This document shows, one piece after another, positions 44,299 to 56,002 of a stretch of 64,000 bases of DNA. The stretch's first letter is position 1. Every line of letters begins with the position of its first letter. Source of the stretch: Microbacterium sp. BH-3-3-3 (GTDB lineage: Bacteria; Actinomycetota; Actinomycetes; Actinomycetales; Microbacteriaceae); the NCBI RefSeq assembly GCF_001792815.1, contig NZ_CP017674.1:3162001-3226000 (forward strand), written 5' to 3'. A program made the translations under genes and the position numbers. Under the pieces are notes generated by a model. That model was not told where the DNA came from, did no database searches, and saw nothing but the letters and a program-made list of their open reading frames with translations.

Positions 44299-44411
44299 CG
44301 ACCACCTCCGGCGGGAAGGGAGGCCACGGCGCGCCGGGTCACGGCATCCGATGCGCTGATCGAGACCCCGGATGCCACGCACGTCCGCGCCATGCTCCGC
44401 ACCCCGCTCAT
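44295..44411 (-). CDS. Possible 38-residue bridging ORF
   Basis: A small frame (MSGVRSMARTCVASGVSIS...LPAGGGR) fills exactly the gap between the ATPase and second permease genes. Its ATG overlaps the ATPase stop (ATGA) and its TGA overlaps the permease ATG (ATGA). This continuous start/stop chaining with the whole operon is either a translational coupling device or a small protein. No family, no membrane helix, and no independent ribosome site. Codon third positions are mostly G/C, which any frame here would show. Confidence 0.3.
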   Translation of the reverse strand: MSGVRSMARTCVASGVSISASDAVTRRAVASLPAGGGR

Positions 44412-45214
44412 CGCTCGTTCGCCCGGTGGACGGGGGTGCCGTGCAACGCTTCGCGCACGGCGGTGACGCGGGCGAAGAACTCCGGCGACTCGCGCAGGTC
44501 GTCGTCGCGCTCGCGGCCGGGGCGGGTGTCGATGACGTCGGTGATCCGTCCGGGTCGGGGGCTCATGACGACCACGCGGTCCGAGAGGAACACCGCCTCG
44601 GGGATGGAGTGCGTCACGAACACCACGGCGGCTCCGGTCTCGGCGGCGATGCGCGCGAGCTCGGACTGCAACCGCTCGCGGGTCATCTCGTCGAGTGCAC
44701 CGAACGGCTCGTCCATCAGCAGCAGTCGGGGCTGGGCGGCGAGGGAGCGGGCGATCGCGACGCGCTGCTGCATCCCGCCCGAGAGCTGGTCGGGGTAGCG
44801 GCCGATGAAGTCGGTGAGTCCGACGAGTTCGGCGAGCTCCGCCACGCGGGCGTCGCGGCGGGCGCGGGGCCACTTGTGCAGGTCGAGGGGAAGAGCGATG
44901 TTCGCGGCCACCGTCAGCCACGGCAGCAGCGCCGCCTGCTGGAAGGCGATGCCGTAGTCCTGGTCGAGTCGCGCCTGGCGCGCCGACTTCCCGTACAGCG
45001 TCAGCTCGCCGCCGGTCGGACTGTCGAGATCGGCGATGAGTCGCAGCAGCGTCGACTTGCCGCAGCCGGAGGGTCCGATGAGCGAGACGAACTCACCGGC
45101 GGCGACGGTGAGGTCGACGCCGGTGAGCGCGGTCACCTCGCCCCCGGCGCTGGGGAACACCTTGCCGACGCCCGCGGCGCGGACGGCGAGGTCGGTGGCG
45201 GTCTGGGTGGTCAT
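44408..45214 (-). CDS. ABC transporter ATP-binding protein (TauB/SsuB/ThiZ type)
   Basis: A 268-residue ATPase. Walker A GPSGCGKS, Q-loop FQQAALLPWLTVAANI, signature LSGGMQQRVAIARSLAA, Walker B LLLMDEPFGALDEMTRERLQ and switch FVTHSIPEAVFLSDRVVVMSPRPGRI are all complete; the FGALDEMTR and AVFLSDRVVVMSPRPG blocks are typical of the nitrate/sulfonate/NMT1 group. Its start overlaps the upstream permease stop by 4 nt. Confidence 0.95.
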   Translation of the reverse strand: MTTQTATDLAVRAAGVGKVFPSAGGEVTALTGVDLTVAAGEFVSLIGPSGCGKSTLLRLIADLDSPTGGELTLYGKSARQARLDQDYGIAFQQAALLPWLTVAANIALPLDLHKWPRARRDARVAELAELVGLTDFIGRYPDQLSGGMQQRVAIARSLAAQPRLLLMDEPFGALDEMTRERLQSELARIAAETGAAVVFVTHSIPEAVFLSDRVVVMSPRPGRITDVIDTRPGRERDDDLRESPEFFARVTAVREALHGTPVHRANER

Positions 45215-46185
45215 GCGGTGTCCTCCCCGCGACGGAAGCGGTGTAGTGCGACGCCGACGAGGGCGACGCCGCCGGCTGCGACGAGTCCCATCACGACGGT
45301 GCCGAAGGTGGGCGCCCAGGGGGCGGCCGGGTCGGACGAGGCCTGGCCGGCGAGCTGGATGAGCATGCGCCCGATGCCGCCCCGCAGACCGATCGAGACT
45401 TCGGCGACGACCGCGCCGACGACCGCCGACGCGGCGGCGAGGCGCAGCGCCGGCAGCAGGTGGGGAACGGCCGCGGGCAGCCGTAGGCGCACGAGCGTCT
45501 GCCACCACCCGGCGGAGCTCGCCCGCATGAGGTCGAGGTGCATCGCATCCGGGGCCGAGAGGCCTCGCAACATGCCGACGGCGACGGGGAAGAATGCCAG
45601 GTACGACGCGATCAGGGCCACCGAGAGCCACGGCGGCCAGGGAAAACCGGAGCGGTCGACCTGCGTGCCGATGGCGTTGACCACCGGAGCGAAGGCGATG
45701 AGCGGCACGATCTGGCTCACGACGATCCAGGGGAGCAGTCCCGCCTCGACGAGACGCCACCGCTGCATCGCCACGCCCAGGAGCGAGCCGACCACGACGC
45801 CGATCACCCAGCCGAGGGCGGCGAGGCCCAGCGTCATGCCGGCGGCTCCCGCGACCGACACGATCAGCGGCGGGGTGTCTCCTCCGCTCGTGGGCGCGAA
45901 CATGCGCACCACCATGTCTCCCACGTGCGGCATGGCGCGATCGTGGCTGCGCGGCAGCAGGATGACGCCCGATCCGGCCGATCCGTCACTTCCGACGGTC
46001 ACGCCGTCGGCGGGTCCGAGCAGCTTGTAGAGCTCCCACACCGCCACGACCGCGGCGATCCCGAGCACTCCCCAGCCGACGCGGATCGCCGTGGCGCGCC
46101 CGCGCGAGGAACGGCCGCCCCGCGGCATCCGCTCCTCGGGGACGACCGCGGTGGTCGTCCCCGGCGCGAGCACCTGGTCGGTCAC
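45211..46185 (-). CDS. ABC transporter permease (TauC/SsuC/ThiX type), extended N-terminus
   Basis: A 324-residue permease. An unusual 40-residue charged N-terminal tail precedes the first helix (RVGWGVLGIAAVVAVWELYKLLG), and an extra external loop (GSDGSAGSGVILLPRSHDRAMPHVGDMV) follows. The coupling loop is DLMRASSAGWWQTLVRLRLPAAVPHLLPALRLAAASAVVGAVVAEV. Starts at GTG 46185, overlapping the LLM stop (GTGA), and overlaps the ATPase ATG. Functions with the 43516 permease. Confidence 0.92.
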   Translation of the reverse strand: MTDQVLAPGTTTAVVPEERMPRGGRSSRGRATAIRVGWGVLGIAAVVAVWELYKLLGPADGVTVGSDGSAGSGVILLPRSHDRAMPHVGDMVVRMFAPTSGGDTPPLIVSVAGAAGMTLGLAALGWVIGVVVGSLLGVAMQRWRLVEAGLLPWIVVSQIVPLIAFAPVVNAIGTQVDRSGFPWPPWLSVALIASYLAFFPVAVGMLRGLSAPDAMHLDLMRASSAGWWQTLVRLRLPAAVPHLLPALRLAAASAVVGAVVAEVSIGLRGGIGRMLIQLAGQASSDPAAPWAPTFGTVVMGLVAAGGVALVGVALHRFRRGEDTA

Positions 46186-47210
46186 CGCTTCGCCGTCACC
46201 GGGGGAGTGAGCGCCGGAATGACCGTCTCGCCGTAGACGCGCATCGTCTCCTCCTTGTTGTCGTGCTGGAGGTACCCGGCGAACTGCGTCACCCCGAGGG
46301 CGCGGAGCTTCTCGAGCTTGGCGATGTGCTCCTCGGCGGTGCCGAGCACGCAGAAGCGCTCCACGATCTCGTCGGGCACGAAGTCGACGTGGTCGTTGTT
46401 GCTCTTTCCGTGCGAGTTGTAGTCGTACCCGGTGCGCCCCGCGATGTAGTCGGTCAGCGCGGCGGGCACCGACGAGTCGCCGCCGTACTTCGCCACGATG
46501 TCGGCGACGTGGTTGCCGACCATGCCGCCGAACCAGCGGCACTGCTCGATCATGTGCGCGCGGGATTCGGGGGTGTCGTCTCCGATGTACATGGGGGCGG
46601 CGACGCAGAACGAGATCTCGTCGGGGTCGCGCCCGGCGTCTTCGGCCGCGCGGCGGACGGTGCGGATCATCCACTCGGCGATGTCGAGGTCGGCCAGCTG
46701 CAGGATGAAGCCGTCACCCACCTCGCCGGTCAGCTTCAACGCGAGCGGTCCGTAGGCGGCGACCCACACCTCGAGCTCCGACCCGCGGCTCCAGGGGAAC
46801 TGCAGCGTCGCGCCGTTGTACTCCACGGCGCGGGAGTTGCCGAGTTCGCGGATGACGTGGATCGACTCCCGGAGGGCCTTCAGCGTGGTGGGCCGACCGT
46901 TGGTCACGCGCACGGCGGAGTCGCCGCGGCCGATGCCGCAGATCGTGCGGTTGCCGTACATCTCGTTGAGGGTCGCGAAGGTGGAGGCCGTGACCGTCCA
47001 GTCGCGGGTGGCGGGGTTGGTCACGAACGGGCCGACGGTGACCCGGCGGGTGGCGGCGAGGATGGCGGAGTGGATGACGTACGGCTCCTGCCACAGCAGG
47101 TGCGAGTCGAAGGTCCACACGTGGCTGAAGCCGTGCGCCTCGGCCAGCTGCGACAGCTGCACCGTGCGGGCCGCGGGGGGATTGGTCTGCAGGACGACAC
47201 CGAAATCCAT
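46182..47210 (-). CDS. LLM class oxidoreductase associated with hydantoinase (TIGR03842-like)
   Basis: A 342-residue luciferase-like barrel protein. MDFGVVLQTNPPAARTVQLSQLAEAHGFSHVWTFDSHLLWQEPY at the N-terminus and GRGDSAVRVTNGRPTTLKALRES match the family that is repeatedly found next to hydantoinases in actinobacteria and proteobacteria and is presumed to use F420 or FMN. GAGGAA lies before the ATG. It is encoded between hydA and the transporter permease, so its most likely role is a redox step on the imported ring compound before or after hydrolysis. The exact reaction is unknown. Confidence 0.9.
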   Translation of the reverse strand: MDFGVVLQTNPPAARTVQLSQLAEAHGFSHVWTFDSHLLWQEPYVIHSAILAATRRVTVGPFVTNPATRDWTVTASTFATLNEMYGNRTICGIGRGDSAVRVTNGRPTTLKALRESIHVIRELGNSRAVEYNGATLQFPWSRGSELEVWVAAYGPLALKLTGEVGDGFILQLADLDIAEWMIRTVRRAAEDAGRDPDEISFCVAAPMYIGDDTPESRAHMIEQCRWFGGMVGNHVADIVAKYGGDSSVPAALTDYIAGRTGYDYNSHGKSNNDHVDFVPDEIVERFCVLGTAEEHIAKLEKLRALGVTQFAGYLQHDNKEETMRVYGETVIPALTPPVTAKR

Positions 47211-47220
47211 GGGGTTCCTC

Positions 47221-48657
47221 TCAGACCAGGTACTGGCTCAGGCCGCGCTTGACGAATCGCCCGTCGCCGGGGGATCCGAGGTACGCGCCGTCGTCGACGA
47301 CGACCTTGCCGCGCGAGATGACGGTGTCGACGTGGCCGTCGATCTCGTAGCCCTCCCACGCGGAGTGGTCCATGTTCATGTGATGGGTCTTGCCGACGCC
47401 GATCGAGGTGTGACCGGCCGGGTCGTAGACGACGACGTCGGCGTCGGCACCGGGCGCGATGACGCCCTTCTTGCCGTACATGCCGAACATGCGCGCGGGA
47501 GTGGTGCTGGTCAGCTCCACCCAGCGCTCGAGGGTGATCTGTCCCGTGACGACGCCCTGGTACATGAGGTCCATCCGGTGCTCGACCGAGCCGATGCCGT
47601 TGGGGATCGCGCGGAAGTCGCCCTGGCCGAGCGTCTTCTGGTCCTTCATGCAGAAGGGGCAGTGGTCGGTGGAGACCATCTGGATGTCGTTCGTCCGCAG
47701 CGCCTGCCACATGTGGTGCTGGTGGCCCTCGTCCTTCGAACGCAGGGGGGTGGAGCACACCCACTTGGCGCCCTCGAAGTCGCCCCACTGCTCGCTGTTC
47801 GCGCCGAGCTGGTCTTCGAGCGACAGGTAGAGGTACTGGGGGCACGTCTCGCCGAAGACGTTCTGGCCGTTGTCGCGCGCCCAGGCGAGCTGCTCCACCG
47901 CCTGCTTGGCGCTGACGTGCACGACGTACAGCGGCGCGCCGGTGAGGTGCGACAGCATGATGGCGCGGTGGGTCGCCTCTTCCTCCATCTGCCAGGCGCG
48001 GGCGACGCCGTGGAAGTACGGCGAGGTCTTGCCCTTGGCGATGAGTTGCTCGGCGAGCACGTCGATGACGGGACCGTTCTCGGCGTGCATCATCGTGAGC
48101 AGTCCGGTGTCGGCGGCGACCTGCATCGCCCGCAGGATCTGGGCGTCGTCGGCGTAGAAGACGCCGGGGTAGGCCATGAACATCTTGAAGCTCGAGATGC
48201 CCTCGTCGATCAGGCCCGGCAGTGCGGCGAGAGAGTCGGCATCCACTCCGCCCACGATCTGATGGAAGCCGTAGTCGATCGCGCAGTTGCCGGCGGCGAG
48301 TTCGTGCCAGTGCGCCAGGCCGTCCTGCACGCGCTCGCCGGCGCGCTGCACGGCGAAGTCGACGATGGTCGTCGTGCCGCCCCACGCGGCGGCGCGGGTG
48401 CCGGTCTCGAACGTGTCGGAGGCGCTCGTACCGCCGAAGGGCAGCTGCATGTGGGTGTGCGCGTCGATCCCGCCGGGGATGACGTACTTGCCGGTGGCGT
48501 CGATGACGGCGTCGACGGATGCCGCGAGGTCGTGGCCGAGCAGGGTCGACCCGGGTGACAGCACGGCGGCGATCGTCTCGCCGTCCAGGAGCACGTCGGC
48601 GGCGGTGCGCCCGGTCGCCGAGACCACCGTGCCGCCCGTGATCAGGGTGGTGGCCAT
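47221..48657 (-). CDS. hydA: Dihydropyrimidinase / D-hydantoinase
   Basis: A 478-residue metal-dependent cyclic amidohydrolase that opens hydantoin or dihydropyrimidine rings to N-carbamoyl amino acids. The di-metal site is visible: His67 and His69 in GGIDAHTHMQLPF, the carboxylated Lys158 in SSFKMFMAYPG, later His ligands in MMHAENG and YVVHVSAKQAVEQLA, and the Asp in VSTDHCPFCMKDQKTLGQGDFRAIPNGIGSVEHR. Length is normal. It is 1 nt from the stop of the amidohydrolase gene upstream and so cotranscribed. Substrate preference among hydantoin, dihydrouracil and dihydrothymine cannot be told. Confidence 0.95.
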   Translation of the reverse strand: MATTLITGGTVVSATGRTAADVLLDGETIAAVLSPGSTLLGHDLAASVDAVIDATGKYVIPGGIDAHTHMQLPFGGTSASDTFETGTRAAAWGGTTTIVDFAVQRAGERVQDGLAHWHELAAGNCAIDYGFHQIVGGVDADSLAALPGLIDEGISSFKMFMAYPGVFYADDAQILRAMQVAADTGLLTMMHAENGPVIDVLAEQLIAKGKTSPYFHGVARAWQMEEEATHRAIMLSHLTGAPLYVVHVSAKQAVEQLAWARDNGQNVFGETCPQYLYLSLEDQLGANSEQWGDFEGAKWVCSTPLRSKDEGHQHHMWQALRTNDIQMVSTDHCPFCMKDQKTLGQGDFRAIPNGIGSVEHRMDLMYQGVVTGQITLERWVELTSTTPARMFGMYGKKGVIAPGADADVVVYDPAGHTSIGVGKTHHMNMDHSAWEGYEIDGHVDTVISRGKVVVDDGAYLGSPGDGRFVKRGLSQYLV

Positions 48658-48658
48658 G

Positions 48659-49507
48659 TCAGGCCTCCACGATCTCGCCGTAGGTGTCGGGACGACGGTC
48701 GCGGTAGAACTGCCAGTCGTCGCGCATCTGCTGAACGAGGTCCATGTCGAGGTCGCGGATGAGCAGCTCTTCGTGCTCGGCCGAGCCGATCGCGCCGACG
48801 TGGTTGCCGCGGGGGTCGATCACCTGGCTGCTGCCGTAGAACGACACCGCCTCGTCGCCGTACTCGTTGTCTTCGCGTCCGACGCGGTTGGGCTGCAGCA
48901 CGAAGTAACCGTTGGCGACCGCGGCGCACGGCCCCTCGACCTCCCACAGGCGGTTCGACAGCCCGGGCTTGGTGGCGTTGGGGTTGAACACCATGTGGGC
49001 GCCGTTCAGGCCCAGCTCTCGCCAGCCCTCGGGGAAGTGGCGGTCGTAGCAGATGTACATGCCGACCTTGCCCACGGCGGTCTCGAACACGGGGTAGCCG
49101 AGGTTGCCGGGGCGGAAGTAGAACTTCTCCCAGAACTTCTCGAGGTGGGGGATGTGGTTCTTGCGGTAGCTGCCGAGCACAGTGCCGTCGGCGTCGACGA
49201 GCACGGAGGTGTTGTAGTACACCCCGGTCTGCGCCTCTTCGTAGATGGGGAGCACGCTGACCAGTCCCAGCTCCTTGGCCAGGGCGGCGAAGCGCTGCAC
49301 GATCGGCCCGTCGACGGGCTCGGCGTAGCGGTAGTACTTCTGGTCCTGCGTGATGCCGAAGTAGGGACCGTAGAAGAGTTCCTGGAAGCACACGATCTCG
49401 GCGCCGCGGGCTGCGGCGTCGCGGGCGAACTGCTCGTGCTTGTCGAGCATCGATTCCTTGTCACCGGTCCACGTGGTCTGCGTGATGGCCGCTCGCACCG
49501 TCGTCAT
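48659..49507 (-). CDS. Nitrilase-superfamily N-carbamoyl amidohydrolase
   Basis: A 282-residue enzyme of the nitrilase superfamily with catalytic Glu43 (CFQELFYGPYF), Lys116 (YRKNHIPHLEKFWEKFYF) and Cys153 (MYICYDRHFPEGWREL). The NHIPH and FYFRPGN segments match beta-ureidopropionase/N-carbamoyl-D-amino acid hydrolases, which release CO2 and ammonia from the product of hydantoinase. It is the first gene of the leftward operon, with a strong GAGGAGG ribosome site. Together with hydA it would convert a cyclic ureide to a free amino acid. Confidence 0.93.
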   Translation of the reverse strand: MTTVRAAITQTTWTGDKESMLDKHEQFARDAAARGAEIVCFQELFYGPYFGITQDQKYYRYAEPVDGPIVQRFAALAKELGLVSVLPIYEEAQTGVYYNTSVLVDADGTVLGSYRKNHIPHLEKFWEKFYFRPGNLGYPVFETAVGKVGMYICYDRHFPEGWRELGLNGAHMVFNPNATKPGLSNRLWEVEGPCAAVANGYFVLQPNRVGREDNEYGDEAVSFYGSSQVIDPRGNHVGAIGSAEHEELLIRDLDMDLVQQMRDDWQFYRDRRPDTYGEIVEA

Positions 49508-49593
49508 GGGTCCTCCTCGGTCTCTGCCCCGCCGGGGAGTGCGAGTGGTCGCATTCGTGCGGGTCGTTCTGTTACTGTCGCGCCTGAACATTT

Positions 49594-49622
49594 CCCGACG
49601 ATTTCGTCGGGTGACTTCGTCG
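49594..49622. promoter_or_regulatory. Likely MocR-type operator between hydantoinase operon and regulator
   Basis: CCCGACG-attt-CGTCGGG (49594-49611) is an inverted repeat, and TTCGTCG recurs as a direct repeat at 49603-49609 and 49616-49622, 13 bp apart. Paired direct and inverted half-sites suit MocR/GntR regulators. The remainder of the 129-nt gap has no gene. Confidence 0.5.
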
Positions 49623-49636
49623 TTAATTGGAGCCGC

Positions 49637-51917
<2,281 letters not shown>

Positions 51918-51918
51918 T

Positions 51919-53742
51919 CTGAACCGCCTGGCGAACGCCTCGAGCCCGTATCTGCGGGCCCATGCCGACAATCCCGTCTCGTGGTTCCCCTGGGGGCCCG
52001 AGGCGTTCGCCGAGGCTGCGCGCCGCGACGTGCCCGTGATGATCTCGATCGGGTACAGCACCTGTCACTGGTGCCACGTCATGGCGCGCGAGTCTTTTCA
52101 GGATGCCGAGACCGCTGCCGTCCTCGATGACGGCTTCGTGTCGATCAAGGTCGACCGCGAGGAGCATCCCGACGTCGACGCCGCCTACCTCGACGCCGCC
52201 TCTGCCTTCACTCCCCATCTGGGGTGGCCGTTGACGGTGTTCGCCTCTCCCGAGGGGCGCGTCTTCTACGCCGGCACGTACTTCCCTCCCGCTCCCCGCC
52301 CCCCGCAGCCGTCGTTCCGCCAGGTGCTCGCCGCGGTGCGCGAAGCGTGGACCCTGCGGCGAGACGAGGTGGATGCCACCGGCTCCTCGCTGCGCGACGC
52401 GCTCGCCGCCGCGGCGACCGATGCCGCAGACGCGCCGCCCACGCTCGACCAACTTGCGGCGGCAGCCCGCACCATCGCCGCGCGCGAGGATCGCGAGTAC
52501 TCCGGCTTCGCAGCGGGCCCCGCGTTCGAGACACCGAAGTTCCCCAACACCCCGGTGCTGCGATTCCTGCAGCACCCCGCGCTCGTCGACGCCGCCCCCG
52601 AGGCCGCACCGGTGGCATCCCGTGCCCTGGCGGCGATGCGCGACTCCGAGCTGCACGACACCGTCGACGGCGGCTTCTTCCGCTACGCCACGCGCCGCGA
52701 CTGGAGCGTGCCCCACTTCGAGCGCATGCTCACCGACAACGCGGGCCTCGTCGAGGTCGCGCTCGCCGCGCGAGACGAGGTCACCGCCACCGACGCCGCG
52801 CGCTTCCTGGTCGACGTGCTCCAGCTCCCCTCCGGAGGGATCGCCGCGGCCCAGGACTCCGAGTCGATCATCGACGGCGCGCGCAACGAGGGCGGCTACT
52901 ACCGCGCGTCCGCCGAAGAGCGGGCGGGGCTGGCTCCGCCGGCGCTGGATGCCAAAGTCGTCACCGGCTGGAACGGCCACGCCATCGCCGCGCTCGCCGC
53001 CGCAGGCACCCGCACCGACCCCCGTTTCGTCGAGGCCGCCCGCTGGGCCGCCGACGCCGTGCTCGAGAACAACGTCGCCGACGACGGGACGCTCCGCCGC
53101 GCCTCGCTCGACGAGATCCGCTCCGCCGCGCCCGCGACGCTCGAGGACTACGGCGGCTTCGCCCGCGGTCTGCTCGCGCTCGCCCGCGCGACCGGCGAGG
53201 TGGCCTACGCCGAGCGGGCCCGGGCGTTGATCGATCTGTGCCTCGGCGACGACGGCATCGCTCCCCCCGGCGGCGGGGATCCCGTGCTGACCGCGCAGGG
53301 GATGCAGCCCCGCGGGGTGCCCAGCGACGGAGCCGCTCCCTCGGGCCCCTCCACGTTCGCCGCCGCCGCTCTCGACCTGTGGCGTCTGGGGGCGGGGGAG
53401 CGTTATCGCGAAGCCGCCGACACGCTGGTGCGCGTGTCCGCCGACGCGGCTCTCGCCGCACCGCTCGCGCACGGCGCGATCCTCGAGGTGGCCCTCGGAC
53501 TCGCCGCCGCCCCGCGCCAGGTGGTCGTGGTCGGAGACTCGGATGCCGAGATCGCCGACGCCGCGCGCCGCGTCGCCGCCGACGTGGTGGTCGTCGCGTC
53601 GCCGGCACAGGCCCAGGCGTTCGCCGCGGCGGGCTTCGAGCTGTTCGTAGGCAAGAGTGCCCTGGCCGGCGAGGCGACGGCGTACGACTGCCGCGCGTTC
53701 ACGTGCGCGTTGCCGACGACGGATCCGGCGCGACTGGTCTGA
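51919..53742 (+). CDS. DUF255 thioredoxin-fold protein (YyaL/SSP411 family), CTG start
   Basis: A roughly 607-residue protein with an N-terminal thioredoxin-like DUF255 domain and an alpha/alpha-barrel resembling N-acylglucosamine 2-epimerases. The conserved beginning [26 protein letters not shown] is encoded from CTG at 51919, with GAGGTG 7 nt upstream; no standard start is present until GTG 52015, which would remove this conserved stretch. The redox motif follows: [18 protein letters not shown]. Later landmarks are [49 protein letters not shown] and [12 protein letters not shown]. Function is poorly known. Cotranscribed with the aldo/keto reductase. Confidence 0.9.
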   Translation: MNRLANASSPYLRAHADNPVSWFPWGPEAFAEAARRDVPVMISIGYSTCHWCHVMARESFQDAETAAVLDDGFVSIKVDREEHPDVDAAYLDAASAFTPHLGWPLTVFASPEGRVFYAGTYFPPAPRPPQPSFRQVLAAVREAWTLRRDEVDATGSSLRDALAAAATDAADAPPTLDQLAAAARTIAAREDREYSGFAAGPAFETPKFPNTPVLRFLQHPALVDAAPEAAPVASRALAAMRDSELHDTVDGGFFRYATRRDWSVPHFERMLTDNAGLVEVALAARDEVTATDAARFLVDVLQLPSGGIAAAQDSESIIDGARNEGGYYRASAEERAGLAPPALDAKVVTGWNGHAIAALAAAGTRTDPRFVEAARWAADAVLENNVADDGTLRRASLDEIRSAAPATLEDYGGFARGLLALARATGEVAYAERARALIDLCLGDDGIAPPGGGDPVLTAQGMQPRGVPSDGAAPSGPSTFAAAALDLWRLGAGERYREAADTLVRVSADAALAAPLAHGAILEVALGLAAAPRQVVVVGDSDAEIADAARRVAADVVVVASPAQAQAFAAAGFELFVGKSALAGEATAYDCRAFTCALPTTDPARLV

Positions 53743-54026
53743 GGCGGGTCCGCCCTCTCCGCGCGTTTCCCCGCTGCGCGCGGCCGGTGCGTTCCGACCC
53801 CCGCGCGGTGGTCCGCGGACCGTCCGACGCCGGGTGAGAGCCCGGATGAACAGCGCCCGCGCGGTCCTTCGCCTCCGGGGGCGACTACCGCGGCAACGGG
53901 CGGGTATGACCTTCTTCACCCGGGGCGAGCGGCGCGGGCACGCCCGCGGAGGCCGGCGCGGTGGGCGCAGGATCTCGACGGTGCGCCCTGTCCGGCGCCC
54001 CCGATCCGGCAGAAGAGGACCCGCCC
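53743..54026. other. Intergenic region without a supported gene
   Basis: This 284-nt GC-rich gap holds no open frame with a ribosome site or recognisable product. It ends in GAAGAGGAC, the ribosome site of the dehydratase gene. Short frames in it read as Arg/Gly-rich low-complexity sequence. Confidence 0.5.
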
Positions 54027-55037
54027 ATGACCACGAACACGCCGCCCCGAGCTCTCATCACCGGAGTGACGGGTCAAGACGGGGGACACCTGACCGAGCT
54101 GCTCCTGCAGAAGGGGTACGACGTCTTCGGTCTCGTCCGTGGGCAGCGCAACCCGCGTCGCGACGCGTTCGCGCTCGAGTTCCCCGCCGTCACCCTTATC
54201 GAGGGCGACCTCACCGACCTCACGTCCCTCATCCGCGCCGTCGAGGTGAGCCAGCCCGACGAGCTGTACAACCTCGGTGCCGTGAGCCACGTCGGGTACT
54301 CCTTCCACAACCCGCTCCTCACCGCCGAGGTCACGGGCAAGGGGGTGCTCCACGTGCTTGAGGCGGTGCGCCTGGCCGGGCGTGCGGGGTCGACGCGCGT
54401 CTACCAGGCGTCCACGTCTGAGATGTTCGGCGGTCTCGACTACAACCGCCCCGCGACCGGATACACCGAGCAGTCGACCTTCCACCCCCGGAGCCCCTAC
54501 GGCGTCGCCAAGCTGTTCGGCCACTGGGCGGCGACGAACTACCGCGAGAGCTACGGGATGTTCGTCTCGTGCGGCATCCTGTTCAACCACGAGGGCGAGC
54601 GACGGGGCGTCGAGTTCGTCACCCGCAAGATCACCGACGCCGTCGCGGGCATCGTGACCGGCCGCCAGTCCCACCTCGAACTCGGTGACCTCACGCCGCG
54701 GCGCGACTGGGGATACGCGGGCGACTTCGTCGAAGGCATGTGGCGCATGCTGCAGCACGACCAGCCCGATGACTTCGTGCTCGCCACGGGCGAGACCCAC
54801 TCGATCGAGGACTTCCTCACGCTGGCGTTCGCCGCGGCGGGCATCGATGAGTGGCGCCCCTACGTCGTCCAGAACCCGGCGTTCTTCCGCCCCGCAGAGG
54901 TCGATGTGCTGCTCGGCGACCCGGCCAAGGCCGAGAGCGTGCTCAACTGGCGTCGCCGGGTGGACTTTCCCGAGATGACGCGGCGCATGGTCGCGCACGA
55001 CCTGGCCCTCAGCGCCGCGCCGGTCGCCGCGGGATGA
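54027..55037 (+). CDS. gmd: GDP-mannose 4,6-dehydratase
   Basis: A 336-residue short-chain dehydratase converting GDP-D-mannose to GDP-4-keto-6-deoxymannose, the entry to GDP-rhamnose or GDP-fucose. NADP site GVTGQDGGHLTELLLQKGYDVFGLVRG, EGDLTD, YNLGAVSHVGYSFHNP, the catalytic Thr in YQASTSEMFG, and Tyr158/Lys162 in SPYGVAKLFGHW are all present, along with NHEGERRGVEFVTRKIT and GDLTPRRDWGYAGDFVEGMW. Shorter than E. coli GMD. It overlaps the following reductase gene (ATGA), an arrangement expected for a two-step GDP-6-deoxyhexose pathway. Confidence 0.93.
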   Translation: MTTNTPPRALITGVTGQDGGHLTELLLQKGYDVFGLVRGQRNPRRDAFALEFPAVTLIEGDLTDLTSLIRAVEVSQPDELYNLGAVSHVGYSFHNPLLTAEVTGKGVLHVLEAVRLAGRAGSTRVYQASTSEMFGGLDYNRPATGYTEQSTFHPRSPYGVAKLFGHWAATNYRESYGMFVSCGILFNHEGERRGVEFVTRKITDAVAGIVTGRQSHLELGDLTPRRDWGYAGDFVEGMWRMLQHDQPDDFVLATGETHSIEDFLTLAFAAAGIDEWRPYVVQNPAFFRPAEVDVLLGDPAKAESVLNWRRRVDFPEMTRRMVAHDLALSAAPVAAG

Positions 55038-56002
55038 AACGCCTCGTCATCACGGGCGTCGGCGGTTTCGTCGGCGGTCACCTGGCGAGAGCGGCAGCCG
55101 AGGCCGGATGGTCGGTGTTCGGTATCGGCCGCACCGAGCGGGCGGCATCCGGGATCGAGCAGGCGCTCGACGGCTACGCGGGGGTCGACCTGCGGCACGA
55201 GTGGCCGGCGTCGGCGCCGGTGGGCGCCGCCGTCGTGCACCTGGCCGGCCTTGCCGCCGTCGGTGCGTCGTTCGACCGACCGCAGCAGTACATCGCCGAC
55301 AACAGCGCGATGACGACCGTGCTCTGCGAGGCGGCGCTGCATTCCGGCGGCGGTGGGCGGATCGTGGCCGTCAGTTCCGGTGCGGTCTACGCGGCCTCCG
55401 CCGGCGAGTCGGTGCGCGACGAGTCCTCGCCGGTCGGATTCTCGTCGCCCTACGTCGTCAGCAAGATCCTCGTCGAGAACCAGATCGCGTTCTACCGCGC
55501 GCGTGGACTCGACGCGGTGGTGGCGCGACCGTTCAACCACTTCGGTCCCGGGCAGGGTCCCGGCTTCCTGGTGCCCGACCTGGCGCGCCAGGTCACGGCA
55601 TCCGCCCCCGGTGAGCCGCTCACCGTCGGCAACCTCGACACCCGCCGCGACTACTCCGACGTCCGCGACGTCGCCCGCGCCTATCTCGCTCTCGCCGACG
55701 CGCCGGCCCTGACCCATTCGCTGTACAACGTCGCCTCGGGTGTGGCTCGTTCCGGCCGCGACGTCGTCGACGCGATCTGCGCCGCCATGGGGCGCGAGAT
55801 CCCCCCGCTGCGCATCGATCCCGATCGCATCCGTCCCTCCGACCCGGCGTCGATCCGCGGTGACGCGTCTCGGTTGCGCGCCGAGACCGGGTGGCAACCG
55901 CTCCTCGCCTTCGAAACGAGCATCGCTGACGCCGTGGTGAGCCTCGATGCGGCGGGCGCTGCATGGCCGCCGTCCGACGCATCGGCGCTGCGGAGCGCTT
56001 GA
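55034..56002 (+). CDS. NAD-dependent epimerase/reductase, probable GDP-4-keto-6-deoxymannose reductase
   Basis: A 322-residue extended SDR. The nucleotide site is ITGVGGFVGGHLARAAAEAG, with HLAGLAAVGASFDRPQQYIADN, catalytic Ser in VAVSSGAVY, and Tyr140/Lys144 in SPYVVSKILVENQ. VARPFNHFGPGQGPGFLVPDLARQV and LDTRRDYSDVRDVARAYLAL match RMD-type GDP-6-deoxy-D-mannose reductases. With GMD it would give GDP-D-rhamnose (or a related 6-deoxyhexose) for surface glycan; which sugar is inference. ATG overlaps the GMD stop. Confidence 0.87.
   Translation: MKRLVITGVGGFVGGHLARAAAEAGWSVFGIGRTERAASGIEQALDGYAGVDLRHEWPASAPVGAAVVHLAGLAAVGASFDRPQQYIADNSAMTTVLCEAALHSGGGGRIVAVSSGAVYAASAGESVRDESSPVGFSSPYVVSKILVENQIAFYRARGLDAVVARPFNHFGPGQGPGFLVPDLARQVTASAPGEPLTVGNLDTRRDYSDVRDVARAYLALADAPALTHSLYNVASGVARSGRDVVDAICAAMGREIPPLRIDPDRIRPSDPASIRGDASRLRAETGWQPLLAFETSIADAVVSLDAAGAAWPPSDASALRSA

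Noticed and set aside
53820..54026. A small Arg/Gly-rich ORF before gmd
   Set aside because: No ribosome binding site, low-complexity composition and overlap with the gmd leader.
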